Source of the DNA: Hymenoscyphus infarciens
Lineage: Eukaryota; Ascomycota; Leotiomycetes; Helotiales; Helotiaceae
Direction: 5' to 3'
Length of the DNA: 64,000 nt
NCBI GenBank assembly: GCA_001414345.1
Contig: LLCB01000053.1
Span: 124,001-188,000 of the forward strand
The notes under the pieces were generated by a model. That model saw only the letters and a list, made by a program, of their open reading frames with translations. It was not told the origin of the DNA and did no database searches. Positions 36,395 to 50,012 of the stretch are shown here, piece after piece. Position 1 is the first letter of the stretch; each line of letters begins with the position of its first letter. The position numbers and the translations under genes were made by a program.

Positions 36395-39300
36395 TATTCT
36401 ATAAGAGAGATTATAAAGTACTTTTATAATAAGTAGATTAAGTAGTTAAAGTATAATAAAAGAAGAGTATAAAGAAGAAAGAAGAATTATTTACTCTATT
36501 TCTTTATTATATAAAATATCTTAAGAATTTAAAAAGTTATTTATTACTTTTATAATAGCTAGTAGTCTTGAATAGCCGAGATTACATAGTATATACTATA
36601 TATATAAGGTTTTAGTAGTTGTTATTTTATATTATCTAATTTAGAAAGGTTTTAGACTTTAGACTTTAGCTTTTAGACTTTTTACTACTATTCGACTCTC
36701 TTTTATATAGTCTAAACCTCTTATTTATAGCTGTCTACTCTTCTATAGTTAGAAGAGGCTAATTTAGTCTTTTCTTCTATATTAGTACCTAGTATTTATA
36801 TACGTTATTCTATAAATTATACTCTTATATATCTCTTTCGTAGTAGTATATATTTCGTATTATTATAACTTTAAAGTTATAATTTATTATAGTTAGTTAT
36901 ATATAATATTTTAGAGAAGCTAATAGTATATATACTTAGGTAAAGTATAAGTAGACTTAGATACTAATACTTTTATATTAATAACTTATTAATAATTAGC
37001 TTTTAAAATAAATTAATACTTTTTTACTCTAATATAATTAGCATAATATATCGTTAGTAAAGAAGAGACGATTATCGATATAAATTAGCTTTTTTAAGCT
37101 AGTAGTTCTATATAGTAAATAGAAATCATATAATAAAACTTACTCTTTTTTCTAAAAGCTAGTTTTCTTTTATATAAATACTATATTAATAAATCTAGAT
37201 TAATTACTTTAAGAGAGCTAAGCACTTACTTATATTATATTATTATATTAGTAAAAAATTATATAACTTTACTTAAAGTAAAGCTTATAGATTCTATTAG
37301 ATATTAGCTTAGAATAACTATTTTACGATTATATAACTCGATATATTAATAGATATTAATATATCGTTAATAACTAAGATATTATTAGTATACTTCTACT
37401 TAATATAATAATCGTTAGATATCTCTCTAATATTATATTAATAGTATTAATATCTAAGTCTAAGTATAAGATAATACTTTATTTTATTATTTCTATTAAT
37501 ACTAATAATAAGATATTACTAATCTATTAAATAGTTATACTAAAAAAGAGTAAAAGAAGTTAGAAGTAGTATTTTATATATATATATATATATATAATAT
37601 TACTAAAAAGTAATTAATAAGTAATAAGAAGTAATTATTAAAAGAGCTTATAAAAAAAAAAGCTTTTTTAAGTATTTCTAAAAGTCTCTACTCTTATATA
37701 ATATTAATATATTATAAATAAAAGTACTTTTTATTATAAAAAAGAGAAGAGTATTTATATAAAAACTCTCTTTTAAATTAAAAAGTTTAAAAAGTAATAT
37801 AATAAGAAGAAATCCTTAAAATATATTAATATTATCTTTATTAATATTTATCTAGTATATAGGATTTTAAGAAAAGACTTTTATATTATAGCTATAATAT
37901 ATAAAATATTATTAAAAGTATTAATAGTATATAAAGCTAGTTTTATAATTAAAGAACTACTTTAGATACTTAATAAGTTTTATAACTAAGTTATAGAAAA
38001 TTTCTAGTAGTATTATACTTTTCTAAGTAAAAGTTTAAAAACTAAAGTAGCTAATAAAATATAAAAGAAGTATTAGAATTAATTATTTTATATTTAAAAT
38101 TATAAAGTAAAATCTCTTACTAAAGATATTTACTAAGTTAATACTTTTACTAAATACTAATATAAAGTTAATTTTAAAAATTATATCTATATCTATTTAG
38201 ATTCTTAAGATAATTAAATACTTTATATATATAGCTATATAATTATAAGTATAAGAATCTTAGACTTAATAGTATTTACTTCTTTTATTATAATTATATA
38301 CTCTTAGATTATTAATTAATTTACTAAGCTACTTTTAAGCTACTTCTTATAATTAAGAACTATTGTCTAATATATCTAAAAAGTATTTTCTAAGATAACT
38401 AAAAAAGACTAGAATCTATTAAAACCTTTACTAGTTTATATTAAAGTATACTTAAGATAAAGAGATTAGTTATAACTTAAGAACTTACTTTATAGTTGCT
38501 TTATAAAATAAGAGAGTATAAAGAGTTAAAATAAATTATTTTATAAATAGTAATTGTTAGTATAACTTATAGTTATAAAAGCGATATAAAAAGAGTTATA
38601 TTATCGTTCGTATATACCGAGTAAAGCTATCTACGATGTCTATCTAAATAGTTCTTAACCGAGAAGGTCACGTGTTCCCACGTGTGCTATCCCGAGCAGT
38701 TACTTACTCTTAAGTTATACCGACAGTAATAGTATAAGTAACTTATTAGCTAATAAGTTTATAAATTAAGCTAATTAAGCTATAAAATTAATTAAAATTT
38801 TTATTATTAATAAAAACTCTATTCTAAGTATATTTATACTTATCTCTAACTAAAAAAACTAGCTTACTTTATATAAGAGGTTATATACGTATAGAGTAGG
38901 CTATAGAGTAGGCTAGGAGTACGTAAGTTAAATTAGTATAAAGTAGGTTAGGTGATTACTAAACCACGTTTCTAAGAAGTTAAAGTATAAGTATAAAAGA
39001 CTTAGTAAAACTTTAACTTAATTTCTAACTAAAGAATAGTAGAGAGCTATATATACTTCTAGAGTAAATACTAGAAGTTTCTATAGCTTATAAATTAAAG
39101 AGGTTATTAGAAGGTTCTAGAGATTACGTATTTACTTAACTATAACTAAGAACGTAACTAAACCTTCTAGATAATACTAGAAAGAACTAGTATAGACTAA
39201 GGTTTAAACCTAAAGCCTATTAGTAAGTAAGGTAATTATTACCTAATACTAATACTTTAAACTATAACTATAAAGTAGAAATCTTTCTTCTTTCTATACT

Positions 39301-40790
39301 CGTCTTTTTAATAACTAAGATAAATACTAATATAAGTAATAAACTTCTACTCTCTTTTCTATCTCTAGATTATAATTTTTATCTTATAAATTACTTATTT
39401 TAAAAGAATACTTCTATTTTCTATTTTATAGTTTCTCTTCTCTTATTCTCTCTTTCTTTCTTTCTTATACTATACTATCTCTTTCTTTATTATATAAATT
39501 ATATAATCTTTCTTCTAGTTTTAATTTTCTTAATTTTCTTACTTTTAAGAATTTATAATAAAAGAGAGTTATAAATAACTCTTAGTCTCTTAGTATATAT
39601 ATATATATATATAAAGTAAGTATAGAATCTATTCTTCTCTTTTACTCTCTCTCTCTCTCTCTCTCTTTTTATAAATACTAAAAAGAGATTATTTATAAAA
39701 GATATTAGACTAAGAAGAAAAGAAGATAGAATATTATCTCTTTAAAAAAAACCTATTAAACTATAAGAAAATAAAGACTAAAAATAAAAATAAGATAAGT
39801 AAACTATTTTTATTAAAAAAAAACTAAATAGTATTTCCTCTTATATATATATATAGTTTCTCTTAAATATATATAAAATTAAACTTTTACGTAGAAAATC
39901 TAACGATAATTTTAATTTTCTTTAATACTTAATATAATTACAAAAGCTTAAAGAGTTAAATTCTTCACTCTTTTAGTTCTTCTTTTCAATTCTTCTTTTT
40001 TCTTTTTTTATATTCAAAAGAGATAGAAAGAAGTAAATAAATAAGTATAATACTACACTTTTAGCTCTTCTATTCTCTTCTATTATAATCTAAGAAGAAG
40101 AAAAAAAAAGAAAAAAAAAGAGAAAAAGAAAAAGATTAGATATCTTCTTTCTATTTTACTTTCTTTTCCTTTCTCTTCTTTTCTCTTCCTTTCTCTTTCT
40201 TTCTCTTATTTAATTAAATCCTAAGACTTAAGTTAAGTTAAGATAAAAGTCTCTTTATTCATTTTCCACTTATAACTTAATATATATATATATATATATA
40301 TATATTCTTTCTAATTTTATATCTTTCACTAGTCTTATATAATTTTCTACTTTTAAAATCTTATAAGGTTTTTACTATTACTATTACTACTACTACTACT
40401 TCTTCTACTCTACTACTCTACTAAATTGAACTTTCAGCAGATATATCTATAACTTTTATACGTCTCTTATCTAAAGAAGTGATTTTGATTTTCCTATTTT
40501 CCTTGTATTTTATTTAGATTATAATTATAGAATATAAGTTGTATTAATCGAGAGAAAGTAGTATAGTATTTTATTTAAGAAAGGAAAGGATTTGAATTGA
40601 ATTGAATTATTCTTATCTCTTTAGAGTAGTAAGGTTTATTAGATGTTTTAGTGTGTTTAGTGTATTTAGTATGTTTAATAGGTTTATATTTAATTTAAAA
40701 TAACTTTCTTTTACTTTTTTCTTTCTGTTTCTCTTTGTATTTCTGTTTCTTATATAATATATGATATATGATATATGATATATCTTGATA
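36395..40790. other. A/T desert with simple repeats, no gene
   Basis: RIP-like sequence with TA and CT microsatellites (for example about 37574-37602, 39645-39665 and 40278-40305). A partial, diverged minus-oriented relative of the LTR sequence is visible near 36565-36860. A short stretch at 38655-38702 keeps normal composition. No coding frames. Confidence 0.6.
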
Positions 40791-40795
40791 GATAA

Positions 40796-40990
40796 AAGTA
40801 GAGTCTTGAAAAGTAGAGTCTTGAAAAGTAGAGATAAAAGTAGAGTCTTGAAAAGTAGAGTCTTGAAAAGTAGAGTCTTGAAAAGTAGAGTCTTGAAAAG
40901 TAGAGTCTTGAAAAGTAGAGTCTTGAAAAGTAGAGTCTTGAAAAGTAGAGTCTTGAAAAGTAGAGAGAAAAGTAGAGAGAAAAGTAGAGA
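40796..40990 (+). repeat. 15-bp minisatellite (GTAGAGTCTTGAAAA)n
   Basis: Ten copies of the 15-bp unit, one interrupted by a 12-bp variant (GTAGAGATAAAA), with two shorter variants at the right end. Both strands stay open through it because 15 is a multiple of three, giving false frames that read KSRVL repeats. A GAA run follows at about 41022-41049. Confidence 0.9.
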
Positions 40991-41090
40991 AATAAGAAGA
41001 TGCTAAAGATGCTAAAGATGATGAAGAAGAAGAAGAAGAAGAAGAAGAAGTGTAGAGTATAAAGGTTATTCACTTAACATATCACGCGAC

Positions 41091-43570
41091 ACTAACCAGG
41101 CTTGATACTTCGCCGTCTTCACTTAAATTTTCTCACTTACGGGAATTCTAATTACAAAGAACTCGGATATTTATAAGTTTTTGTAAGCTAACTTAGGTTA
41201 TGTACACTGTTTATTAGCGCTGTTTAGAAGGTATTGAGGTTTTCGCTTAGATTTAGCTTATTAGATGTTGAAGGTTTGGAAAGGAGATGGAGAATAGTTT
41301 AAAAGAGAGGTAAAGAAGTGAGTATGAGTTCTAAGGAAGGGTAAAGGGATGAGTATGAGTTCTGAGAAAGGGTGAAGGAATGAGTACGAGTTCTGAGGAA
41401 GGGTGTTGTGAGAGAGAGGAGAGTGTGATAAAGTAAGCTCCGAGAGCTCAGGTTGAGATCGAGAGTGAGGAGTGTTTGTAGAAGTGACTAGTCAAAGCTG
41501 TATTTCAACATTCTCTTAGGGGTTTAAAGGTGTGTTTACATGTACTTAAGCGCGATTAGATTACTAACCCGGATTTACACTCACCCCCTCTGCTACCCCC
41601 TCTGCTAGGAGGTATACCGACAACTGCCGTTTTCTCTCACCTGTTTACGAGGGAAGGGATTCCAACAAGGATTTCTCACTGGTCCATGTAGCATGCTGAA
41701 AAACAAGGGGACCCACATGCCTCATCGTCGATCGACGGATGTACAAGTATAGAGGAAGGGTCTAGATTCGCCAGGGAATGCAGGTTGGTGTAGTGTAGTA
41801 CGACGTGACGGGTCATAAGGAGATTGCTCCGGAATGATGAACATTTCATCATTCCGTTGCGTCCGTATTAGCGGGAAGTTTTAAGAGCAGCGAGGAATAT
41901 TGGCTGAAGAGGTGAGATTGGAAAGCGAGGTCGGAGATATTTCCGAGGAAGAACATCAGGGGCTGGATGCTGTGTCCCGAAGAGGAAGTTATAGTATAAT
42001 AGTAGGTAAGATTCTTGCCGTGTGTCTTCGCGAGAGCACGCACCAAAGTTCCCTCAGGTAAAAAGTGACATAAAAGAGGTTGGGAGGTTAAAGTCGTTGT
42101 GCCAAGCCTCCCCACTTGGCTCGCTGAAGGCCCAATGCAGCAAAGGCGTTGATGCGGTGCTCTGAGTGGATGGGATGGAATGGGGGTTCCTGCACCTTGA
42201 CGTCAGATAGGACTGGTGCGTCATTCATGGCGGGGTCCGAAATGCAATGCAATGCTATGCTGGGGGTGTTGACGCACAAATTCACACAAATTGAAGATAT
42301 GTGAATACAAAGGGGCGAGAAAGGGAGCGTTGCCAGTTTCTACAATCACCTACACTTAGGTCAAACTCATAGACGCGTTTCCCAGGGGAGAAAAGAAGGA
42401 TTGCCTCAGAACCGACTATCTCCTCGCGAGGGGAGGGGTTCCTCAGACAGGACGTGGTAGGACGTAGTAGGTCGGTACGGAATACTAGTGTAGGTAGTAG
42501 GCCGTAGTAGGCCGTAGTAGGCCGGAGAAGGATGAAATGGGGCAGCTGGATGGATTGGATGCGTAGAAGAAGCCTTGTACAAGTAGCGCGAAAGGACAGT
42601 TGGCGCCTCTAGACCAGGCCATTCTTCTATGGCCCCATGTCATAAGATGAGCGCCTGTCACCCCCCCTTGTATGCCAATGGCATTGCGATGCATTGCAAT
42701 GCATTGCAATGCCCTCTTGCTGACGGTTGACGGTTGACGGTCCTCCCTCGTACAGTAACATGGATCTTGGACCCCCATCAATAGCAGTCCATACGAGGCT
42801 GGCAAGCAGTAAACAGAGGACCAGCCGACTTCGAGACTCTTCCATTCAGAGGAGAATCCTTCACTTCCCAACCCTTGAGCCAATCTGCCCAGTAGCGAAC
42901 TCGTAACCAAACCAGTTCAAAAAGAGGCTCTTCTGCCCCCGTTGTCACTTGAAACCTTGGTGTTTGGAGAGAGACACGAGCAACCACAACCACACCCGCA
43001 CCCGCACCCCCTTTTTGATATACATATATACACATCCCGTGTTGTTCGTTGCTGTTGTTTGTTGTTGTTGTTGCTGCTGCTGCTGCCGCTGGAGAGTGGA
43101 CAAAGAAACGTCGTTCACCACCTCCTCCACTGTTCCTGCCTTATCCAGTTTTTAGCGGCGGATAAAGATTGACATTACGCGATTAATCGGACGTTCCCTT
43201 ATTATTAACTTCTCAACACCTCCCTCTGCACCAATCACCAATCACCAATCACCAGTCACCAACCTCCTCCTCCCTGCTCGCTCCTTCCTTCCTTCCCTTC
43301 TTCCTCCAAATTCTGACTCCCCGTTAAAGAGTCCAACTCAGTTCAGCGCTATTTGAGACTTTTCGCCAATCTGAATCGGGACGTTCCGAAGATCTCACAT
43401 CTCCTGCTTGTTGAACTGAACAGCAACCTTACCTCACACTACACCCACCGATACTACCTACCACCTCCACTCTGCCCTGCGCTGCGCTGCGCTGCACTGC
43501 GGCTACCTAAAATTAAAAAAAAAAACCACCTCTTTCTACTCAATCCTCCTCCCCTTTACCCCATCCCACT
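41091..43570. other. Long gene-poor flank upstream of YPD1
   Basis: Normal composition returns at about 41090. There are clusters of the pentamer AATGC/GCATT (42239-42261 and 42679-42712), TAGGCCG repeats at about 42500-42525 and GTT/GCT triplets at about 43040-43090. From about 43200 to the start codon the strand is strongly pyrimidine-rich, as in many fungal promoters and 5' UTRs. Several short frames overlap on both strands without splice or domain support. Confidence 0.5.
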
Positions 43571-44200
43571 ATGCCGGATCGTCATGAAGAAGAGCGGGTA
43601 GGTCTCCCTCTTCCTGGATGCGATCCCATGAAACTGAGCTGATCGCAGTGCCACAGAGTGAAGAGGGCTCGGTTGGTCTTCCCGATCTAGGAGATAGCAT
43701 CGATGCCTCGACCTTTGAGCAAATCCTCGAGATGGACGACGACGAAGATGAGCGCGAATTCAGCAAGTCCATCGTCTTTGGATTCTTCGAGCAGGCCGAG
43801 CAAACCTTCACCAAGATGGATGACGCGTTGTGAGTTTTTTCTGCGGCGCGCACATAGGATGAGGCGCACATGCGACACGACCCTCCCTCATTTCATCTAG
43901 GGAACCAAGCAAGGCGAATGAAAGCTAACCACCATTTTTCTGTCGCATAGGAAAGCCAAAGATCTCAAACAACTCTCCTCCCTCGGTCACTTCCTAAAGG
44001 GCTCATCGGCCACCCTCGGTCTCACCAAGGTCAAAGACAGCTGCGAAAAGATCCAACACTACGGCCAGAAGAAGGACGAAGCCGGCACCGAAGACGAGCC
44101 CGACGAGGACAAATGCCTAGAACGCATCAAAGACTCCCTAGTCCAAGTCAAGGAAGAGTACGCCGAAGTCGAGAAGGTTCTGCGGAAATTCTACGACTGA
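43571..44200 (+). CDS. YPD1: Histidine phosphotransfer protein Ypd1
   Basis: Exons 43571-43597, 43657-43829 and 43951-44200 give 149 aa. The HPt core is clear: STFEQILEMDDDEDEREFSKSIVFGFFEQAEQTFTKM and then LGHFLKGSSATLGL, whose histidine accepts the phosphate. In fungi Ypd1 relays phosphate from hybrid histidine kinases to Ssk1 and Skn7, controlling the HOG pathway and stress responses. Intron 1 starts GTAGGT and has two nearby AG acceptors; the second (ACAG, 43656) keeps phase with this donor. Using the first would need the weaker GTCTCC donor, so the N-terminus has some doubt. Intron 2 (121 nt) is longer than its neighbours. Confidence 0.9.
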
Positions 44201-45180
44201 ATGTAACCCCGCATCCATCCAGAATTTTCCACCACGAAACTATGTATCGCATCATGGGAAGGGGTGGGCTTGATGGTGGACAGATGTTCTCGTGCTAGCA
44301 AGGAAGGGAAAAAAAGAGGACTGGGTAGGATCCCTGGGAAGAGAAACGCAAATTACATCCCGGACGGATAAATATCTGGTGCTGCTTTTTTTCTTCACAC
44401 TTCTAGCGACGACATTGGGGAATTCACGCTTGAGCAGTGATTCTCCTCTTACAACCAAGTGCTCCTCATCATACATCTGGGCGTCTCGGGGGATATTGGG
44501 AGGAAGATCAACTCCTCATTTTTTCCCATATTCATTTGTTCTCTGCCGTTTTTTCACTAGGGATTAGCCTTGGATTTAGCATAGTTCAGGTGTCGTCGTC
44601 GTTTGTCATTTTTTCGTTTTTTCCTTCATTTTCCGAGCTGAACCGGGGGTTGTTGTTTTTCCTGCGGGTTGCTGCGTCCTTTTTTTTTATGAGATAAAAA
44701 TTGGCTCATGGTCTACGGATCATGAGGGGTTTTGATGATGATGAAATGATTTTTCGATGAGTGAGATTGAGAGAAAATTGAAAACTGAAAATACTTGATA
44801 ATTTCCTGCGTGTGCTTCGATGTGTGACCGATGTGTGACCTCGATTTTCTTCTTCGGCATCTTTCCATTTTACCCCGCCCTTCGTACCCCGCATGTTCAT
44901 CTTTACTTCTTTCGTCGTTTTCCCCCCCTTCTTAGGCCCAACCCTATTTATTGGGCTGGGGGGTGGGGGTGGATCGTTGAGAGACGTTCTATCGCTCTTT
45001 TTTACAAAGAATTCAGAATGCTGCTGGCTGGAAATCTTATAGTATAGAGTCTCTCTCCCTCTTTCTCTTTCTCTTATTTGCCCTCTCTCCGTCGAGCCGT
45101 GGTGGTGGTAGGGGGTAAAAGATTTATGCTATGCTATGCTATGCTATGCTATGCTACGAGAGCTATATATATATACCAAG
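44201..45180. other. YPD1 3' flank
   Basis: T-rich, low-complexity sequence without a supported gene. A pentamer run (ATGCT, about seven copies) at about 45128-45157 marks the right edge before the A/T desert. Confidence 0.5.
45128..45157 (+). repeat. (ATGCT)n microsatellite
   Basis: About six perfect tandem copies of ATGCT. Confidence 0.85.
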
Positions 45181-48100
45181 GAAGGTCGCGTGAGTTGTAT
45201 ATATTATTCTAGTATATATAACTATATTTTTTTTCTTGGTCTTCTTTTTTTACTGCTCTTCTTTCGACTAAAGCTTGCTTTTCCTAGCCTCTTTCTTTAG
45301 TATCTTGATTTTATTTACAAGTACTCTAAAGGGGTTTGGTATAAGGTTTATTTGGAAAAGTAGATTGTATTTACTTTAAACTGTAAACCGTAAAAGACTG
45401 GTATGATCTAAGTCTGTGAAGTGAGTCGTTTCTGTGATGAAGGAATGACTGGTATCTTTTTTTTTGGTGCTATGTAAGACTTATATCTATCTATATATAC
45501 TGGTGATTCACTCTACTCTTTATCTCGTATCTCTTGTCTTCTCTTGTCTTCTCTTCTATTGATTTACTCCGTGATAAGATAGGTAGGTAGGTAGATAGGT
45601 AGGTAGGTATATATGTATATTTTTCTTACTACTTGATGTCTATCTATCTATCCGTTCGTTGTGAGAAAGCCTTTTTTCGTAGAAGAGATTTATATAGGAC
45701 GGGTGGTGCGTGGGAGTTATAGTGATTAAGAGTTGTAGTGATTATGAATTGTGAAATTACTATCGCTGCGGGTATATTACCTATAGGAACTCTGCGAATT
45801 CAAGAGAGCAGAGGTTGAGGTTGATGATGGTAGAATTTTCACCTAAGATAAATTATGTTAGTGTTATTAGTGTGTTCTAGTCTCTCTTTGTTGCTGGCTT
45901 GTATAGGTACTTATCTTTTGAGATGTTCTGTTTTTTTTTACTAGTTGTTGTAAGTTGGAAATGTTAAGAGAGAGATAGAATTGGAGAGTTAGAGAATTAG
46001 AGAATTATAGCTCTTAGGAGTGGAATCGCTTAGTATTAAGTAGTAGAAAGGTGTAGAGGAAAGGTATAGAGAAAAGCTATATTTAGTTATTAGATATCTC
46101 TCTACCTCTCTTATATAGCTTTTACTCTTTTTATTTTATTTTAAGTAGTTATTATATAGTAAGAAGAGGTTAGTAGTTTTTTTTATATTATATTTGTCTT
46201 ATTAAGAAAAGTGAAGTATTTATCTATACTTATATTATATAATTACTAACTTTATAAAAGTAAAAAGTATTAAGAGATATATATATATATTAGTATATAA
46301 TAGTAGAAGTTAGTCAAGACTATAGTTAGTAAACTATACTTCTAAGTAAAAAACTTAGTCTACTAAAGAAAAGTAATACTTATTACTTTTTTTAAAAAAT
46401 CAAAAATATATAATTTTAATTTTAATTTTAGAGCTAGTTTAGCTCGTATAGATTATTTAAATATATATATATAGATATCTAATAAGACGCTCTAAATAAT
46501 AACCTTATATAAGTTAGTATATATTATTAATTATTACTTATCTATTAAGTAATCGTTTAGTTCGTAGTATATATATTAGTATATATTCTTAGTAAGTAGT
46601 ACTAAGTGCTTTTAATAGTAGTAAGAAAATATATATATATATAAACTTTTAAAGATTTATATCTCTAGAGATCTAAATCTTTTTTTAGTAGTATATATTC
46701 TATTTATATATATACTAAGATATACGAGGTTAAATAAGAGATTTATATTACTTTTAAAGATATATATATATTAAATACTAGTATATATAAATATATATTA
46801 TCTCGTGTTTTTTAGTAGTATATATTCTAGATATATACGACTTAAACAGACTCTTAACTAAAAGTTAAGTTTTTTTTTATCTTAAAAATTTACTTATAAA
46901 GCTAATAGTTAGCTTTACTTTAGAGTTATTAAGTAAAGTAAGTAAAAAGAGTTACTAATAGTATAATTAAGTAAAAAGTCGATTTATTTATAGTTTTAAG
47001 ATATCTAGCTAATAGCTAACTTATTATATAAGTTAGTTATAGTAATCTTACTAACTCTAAACTAGAATCTTATACTCTTAAAAATATAATAAATCAATTA
47101 CTAAGCCTAATTAACTATTTTCTATATATATATCGTTATTTTAATTTAATAAAAGTCTCTATAATTACTAAGTTATTAAAAGTAATCTATATATTATTTT
47201 ATAATTAATAAGATTATAATTATAAGCTTTTAAAGAGAGTCTTAGTAGGTCTTAGTAAGCTATTTAACTATAGTAAAAAGAGGAAAAAGGTATTTATAAT
47301 AACGATAAATTAGTACTAAAGAGCTCTATATATACTAAGAAGCTATATACTACTACTTTTTAAAATCTATTACTTCTTTATAATTATTTTAAATACTAAT
47401 TCTATTATTAATATAGCTCTTTACTAGTATATCTTTAAGTATACCTAGGAACTACTATTTTATAACTATTTATTAGTAAGTTTTTAATTATTTAGATTAT
47501 ATTTTTAGATTTACTACGTTTTAGAGTTAATATAACTAACTTATATAATAAGTTAATAGAGAATATTAAAAAATAATTTAATTAAATTTTTATTTAATTA
47601 TCTCTTTAGTTTAATAAATCTCGCTCTTTTACTTATTTTACTTAATAAATTATAATATATATATATATATATATCTTCGAAGCTAACTAATATATATTAT
47701 TTATTTTTTTATTTTTTTTATTAATATAGAATTAGTAATTCTTTTTTATATATATTTTTATTTACTCTAATAATTCTTTTTAAACGTTTAATAGATAAGT
47801 TACTTAGTTAGTATATTTAGCTATAGTTAAAATATATTATATATATTAAACTCTAAAGCTTTTAGATTCTCTTTCTAATTAATTAATTAATTTCTTTTCT
47901 TTAAAAGGTTAATAGTATAAAAGAATTTTTTTTATATTAACTTTATTATAAAAAGCTTTTAACTACTACTAGAATAGTCTAATACTAGCTATACTATAGC
48001 GTAGTTAGCTAAATATATTAAATATATTAAGTATATTATTATATTAGCTATACTAAGTATATAGCGCTAAAGTAGTTATAAACTAGTCTTAGCGTCTTAG

Positions 48101-48446
48101 TACTAAAGCTAACTTACTATCTAGCTTCTAATACTAAGAATACTAAAGCTATATACTCTATAAGTTCTAGAAATATACGATTATAAAACTAGCTTTCTAC
48201 TTCTTTCTAAACTATTCTAGCTTTATAAAACTATAATAGATAAAAAAAAAAGAGAGCGATAAATTAAGTAATTAAGTAAAAGTTTAGTTTATAGAAAGTC
48301 GCTAATATAGAGATAATATATAAAACGTATATATATACTAATTAGTATTTATTCTAGTATCTACTCTATCTACTACGTATATATATAGAAGTTATTATAA
48401 TAGTATTTCTAGTTTTTCTAGTATTTCTAGTATACTTAATATATCT
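45181..48446. other. A/T desert, RIP-like, no gene
   Basis: The sequence is a mixed transition to about 46070, then A/T-rich, CA/TG-poor DNA with many TATATA runs. No element boundaries could be identified by eye. Confidence 0.55.
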
Positions 48447-48451
48447 ATTAC

Positions 48452-48577
48452 TATTATAAATATAGAAATATATAATAAGCTTAATATTTAAAAAGCTATT
48501 TAGACTAGCTTCTTATAGCTAAAAGGTACGCTACTAAGCGAGTAGGTATATAACTAGTACTATTTACTCTTATAATA
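48452..48577 (-). repeat. 3' LTR of the gag-only element
   Basis: 126 bp, sharing CTAAAAGGTACGCTACTAAG with 50013-50147. Confidence 0.8.
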
Positions 48578-50012
48578 TCCCTCTCTAAGTAATACTATCT
48601 TATAACCTTTTATTTCCTTTTTGTTTCTTATCTATTTCTCGTCTATTTCTTGTCTATTTCCTAGGAAGTATCTTTAGAGACGTCTCTCTTATATAATGTC
48701 CTATTCTCTTAAAAAAGTATTCTATAAAAAGTAGAAAACCAAAGGTAAACTTAAGTTCTTTAAAATATCCTAAAAAGCAAAACCGAAGATAGACTTAAGT
48801 TCTTTAATAATATTCTAAGAGGCTATTAAGTCCTCTAAGAGATAACTAAGAGGTAGCTAATCTCTTAATAAAACAAAGAACTTTATTCCTAATAAATTAT
48901 ATTATAGTATATCGTTTATATTATATTCTAGAGTAAAGTTGTTTCTATCTTTAAGAAAGAGAAGTATAACTAAAGACTTTCTCTATTCTATCTAGTTTAC
49001 TTCTATTCTTCTCTTTATATCTTTTCTTATTTTCGTTATTATACTTCTTTATTCTATATACTCTTTTAATATATCCCTTCTTCTAATAGTAGTTATATAT
49101 CTTATTAATTTAGTACTTCTTACTTTCGTAGCTTAACTTCTTATACTTTATATATTTTAAGAAACTAGGGTTTTAGTAAGCTAAGAGAGCGCTACCTTTA
49201 TTAGTAAAACTAGCTTCCTTTTTATATACTATTTTATCTTAAACTATTTATATTACTTTATTTATAGAAGTAATATTATTAATTTATTAAAGTTATATAA
49301 TAGATTAGTAAGATTTATAAGTACGAAGTTCTAAAATAAGAATAAGGATTATATATATATTAGAAGTAAGAACGATATTAAAAGAGTCTACTTATTTAGT
49401 AAAAGTCTTAACTCCTTATAAGTACTCTTTTATATCTTTAGTATTATCGCGGTAGTAGATAAGAAGCTAAATAAGAGCTTCTATAAAGCTAGTTTAGTTG
49501 TCTAAAGTAAGAATCTTCTTAATAGAGTAAAGAAGGAGCTATTTATTATTAAAATCTCTATCTTTAAGCTTATACTTAATATTAGTTAAGATATAAAGTA
49601 TAATAAGGTTAGCTACTTTAATAAGTTATACTTATTTAGTCTTATGTTTTATAAGCTTTTCCTTTCTAGGTTCGGTCTTCTTTTCGTTATTAGAAGGTTA
49701 AGCTATAAGGTGCTATTCTATAATAATTTCCTATAGCTTATTTTAACAAAGTAAGACGTAGATATTAATTATCTATTTATTAAAGTTCTTCTTTATAAGT
49801 AAGGGAATACTAGTACTAGGCTTAGGCTCTTTATTCGAGTCTATTATTATAGTAGATTAAGTAAATCGTTATTTTTATAAAGCAGGTAAATCGATTACTT
49901 CTTTAAGAGTAGAGTAGATTCGTACTATTAAGCGAAGGAAGCTTAAAGTCTTAAGGTCTATAAGAGCGTATATAGCTCTAGTAGATACGTAGAACCGAGT
50001 ATATTACTACTA

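Noticed and set aside
40750..41073. Frames reading KSRVLKSRVL or YFSRLYFSRL
   Set aside because: They are translations of a 15-bp minisatellite, open in both directions because the unit is a multiple of three.
42485..42910. 141-codon minus-strand frame upstream of YPD1
   Set aside because: Overlaps other frames, includes low-complexity repeats and shows no recognisable domain.
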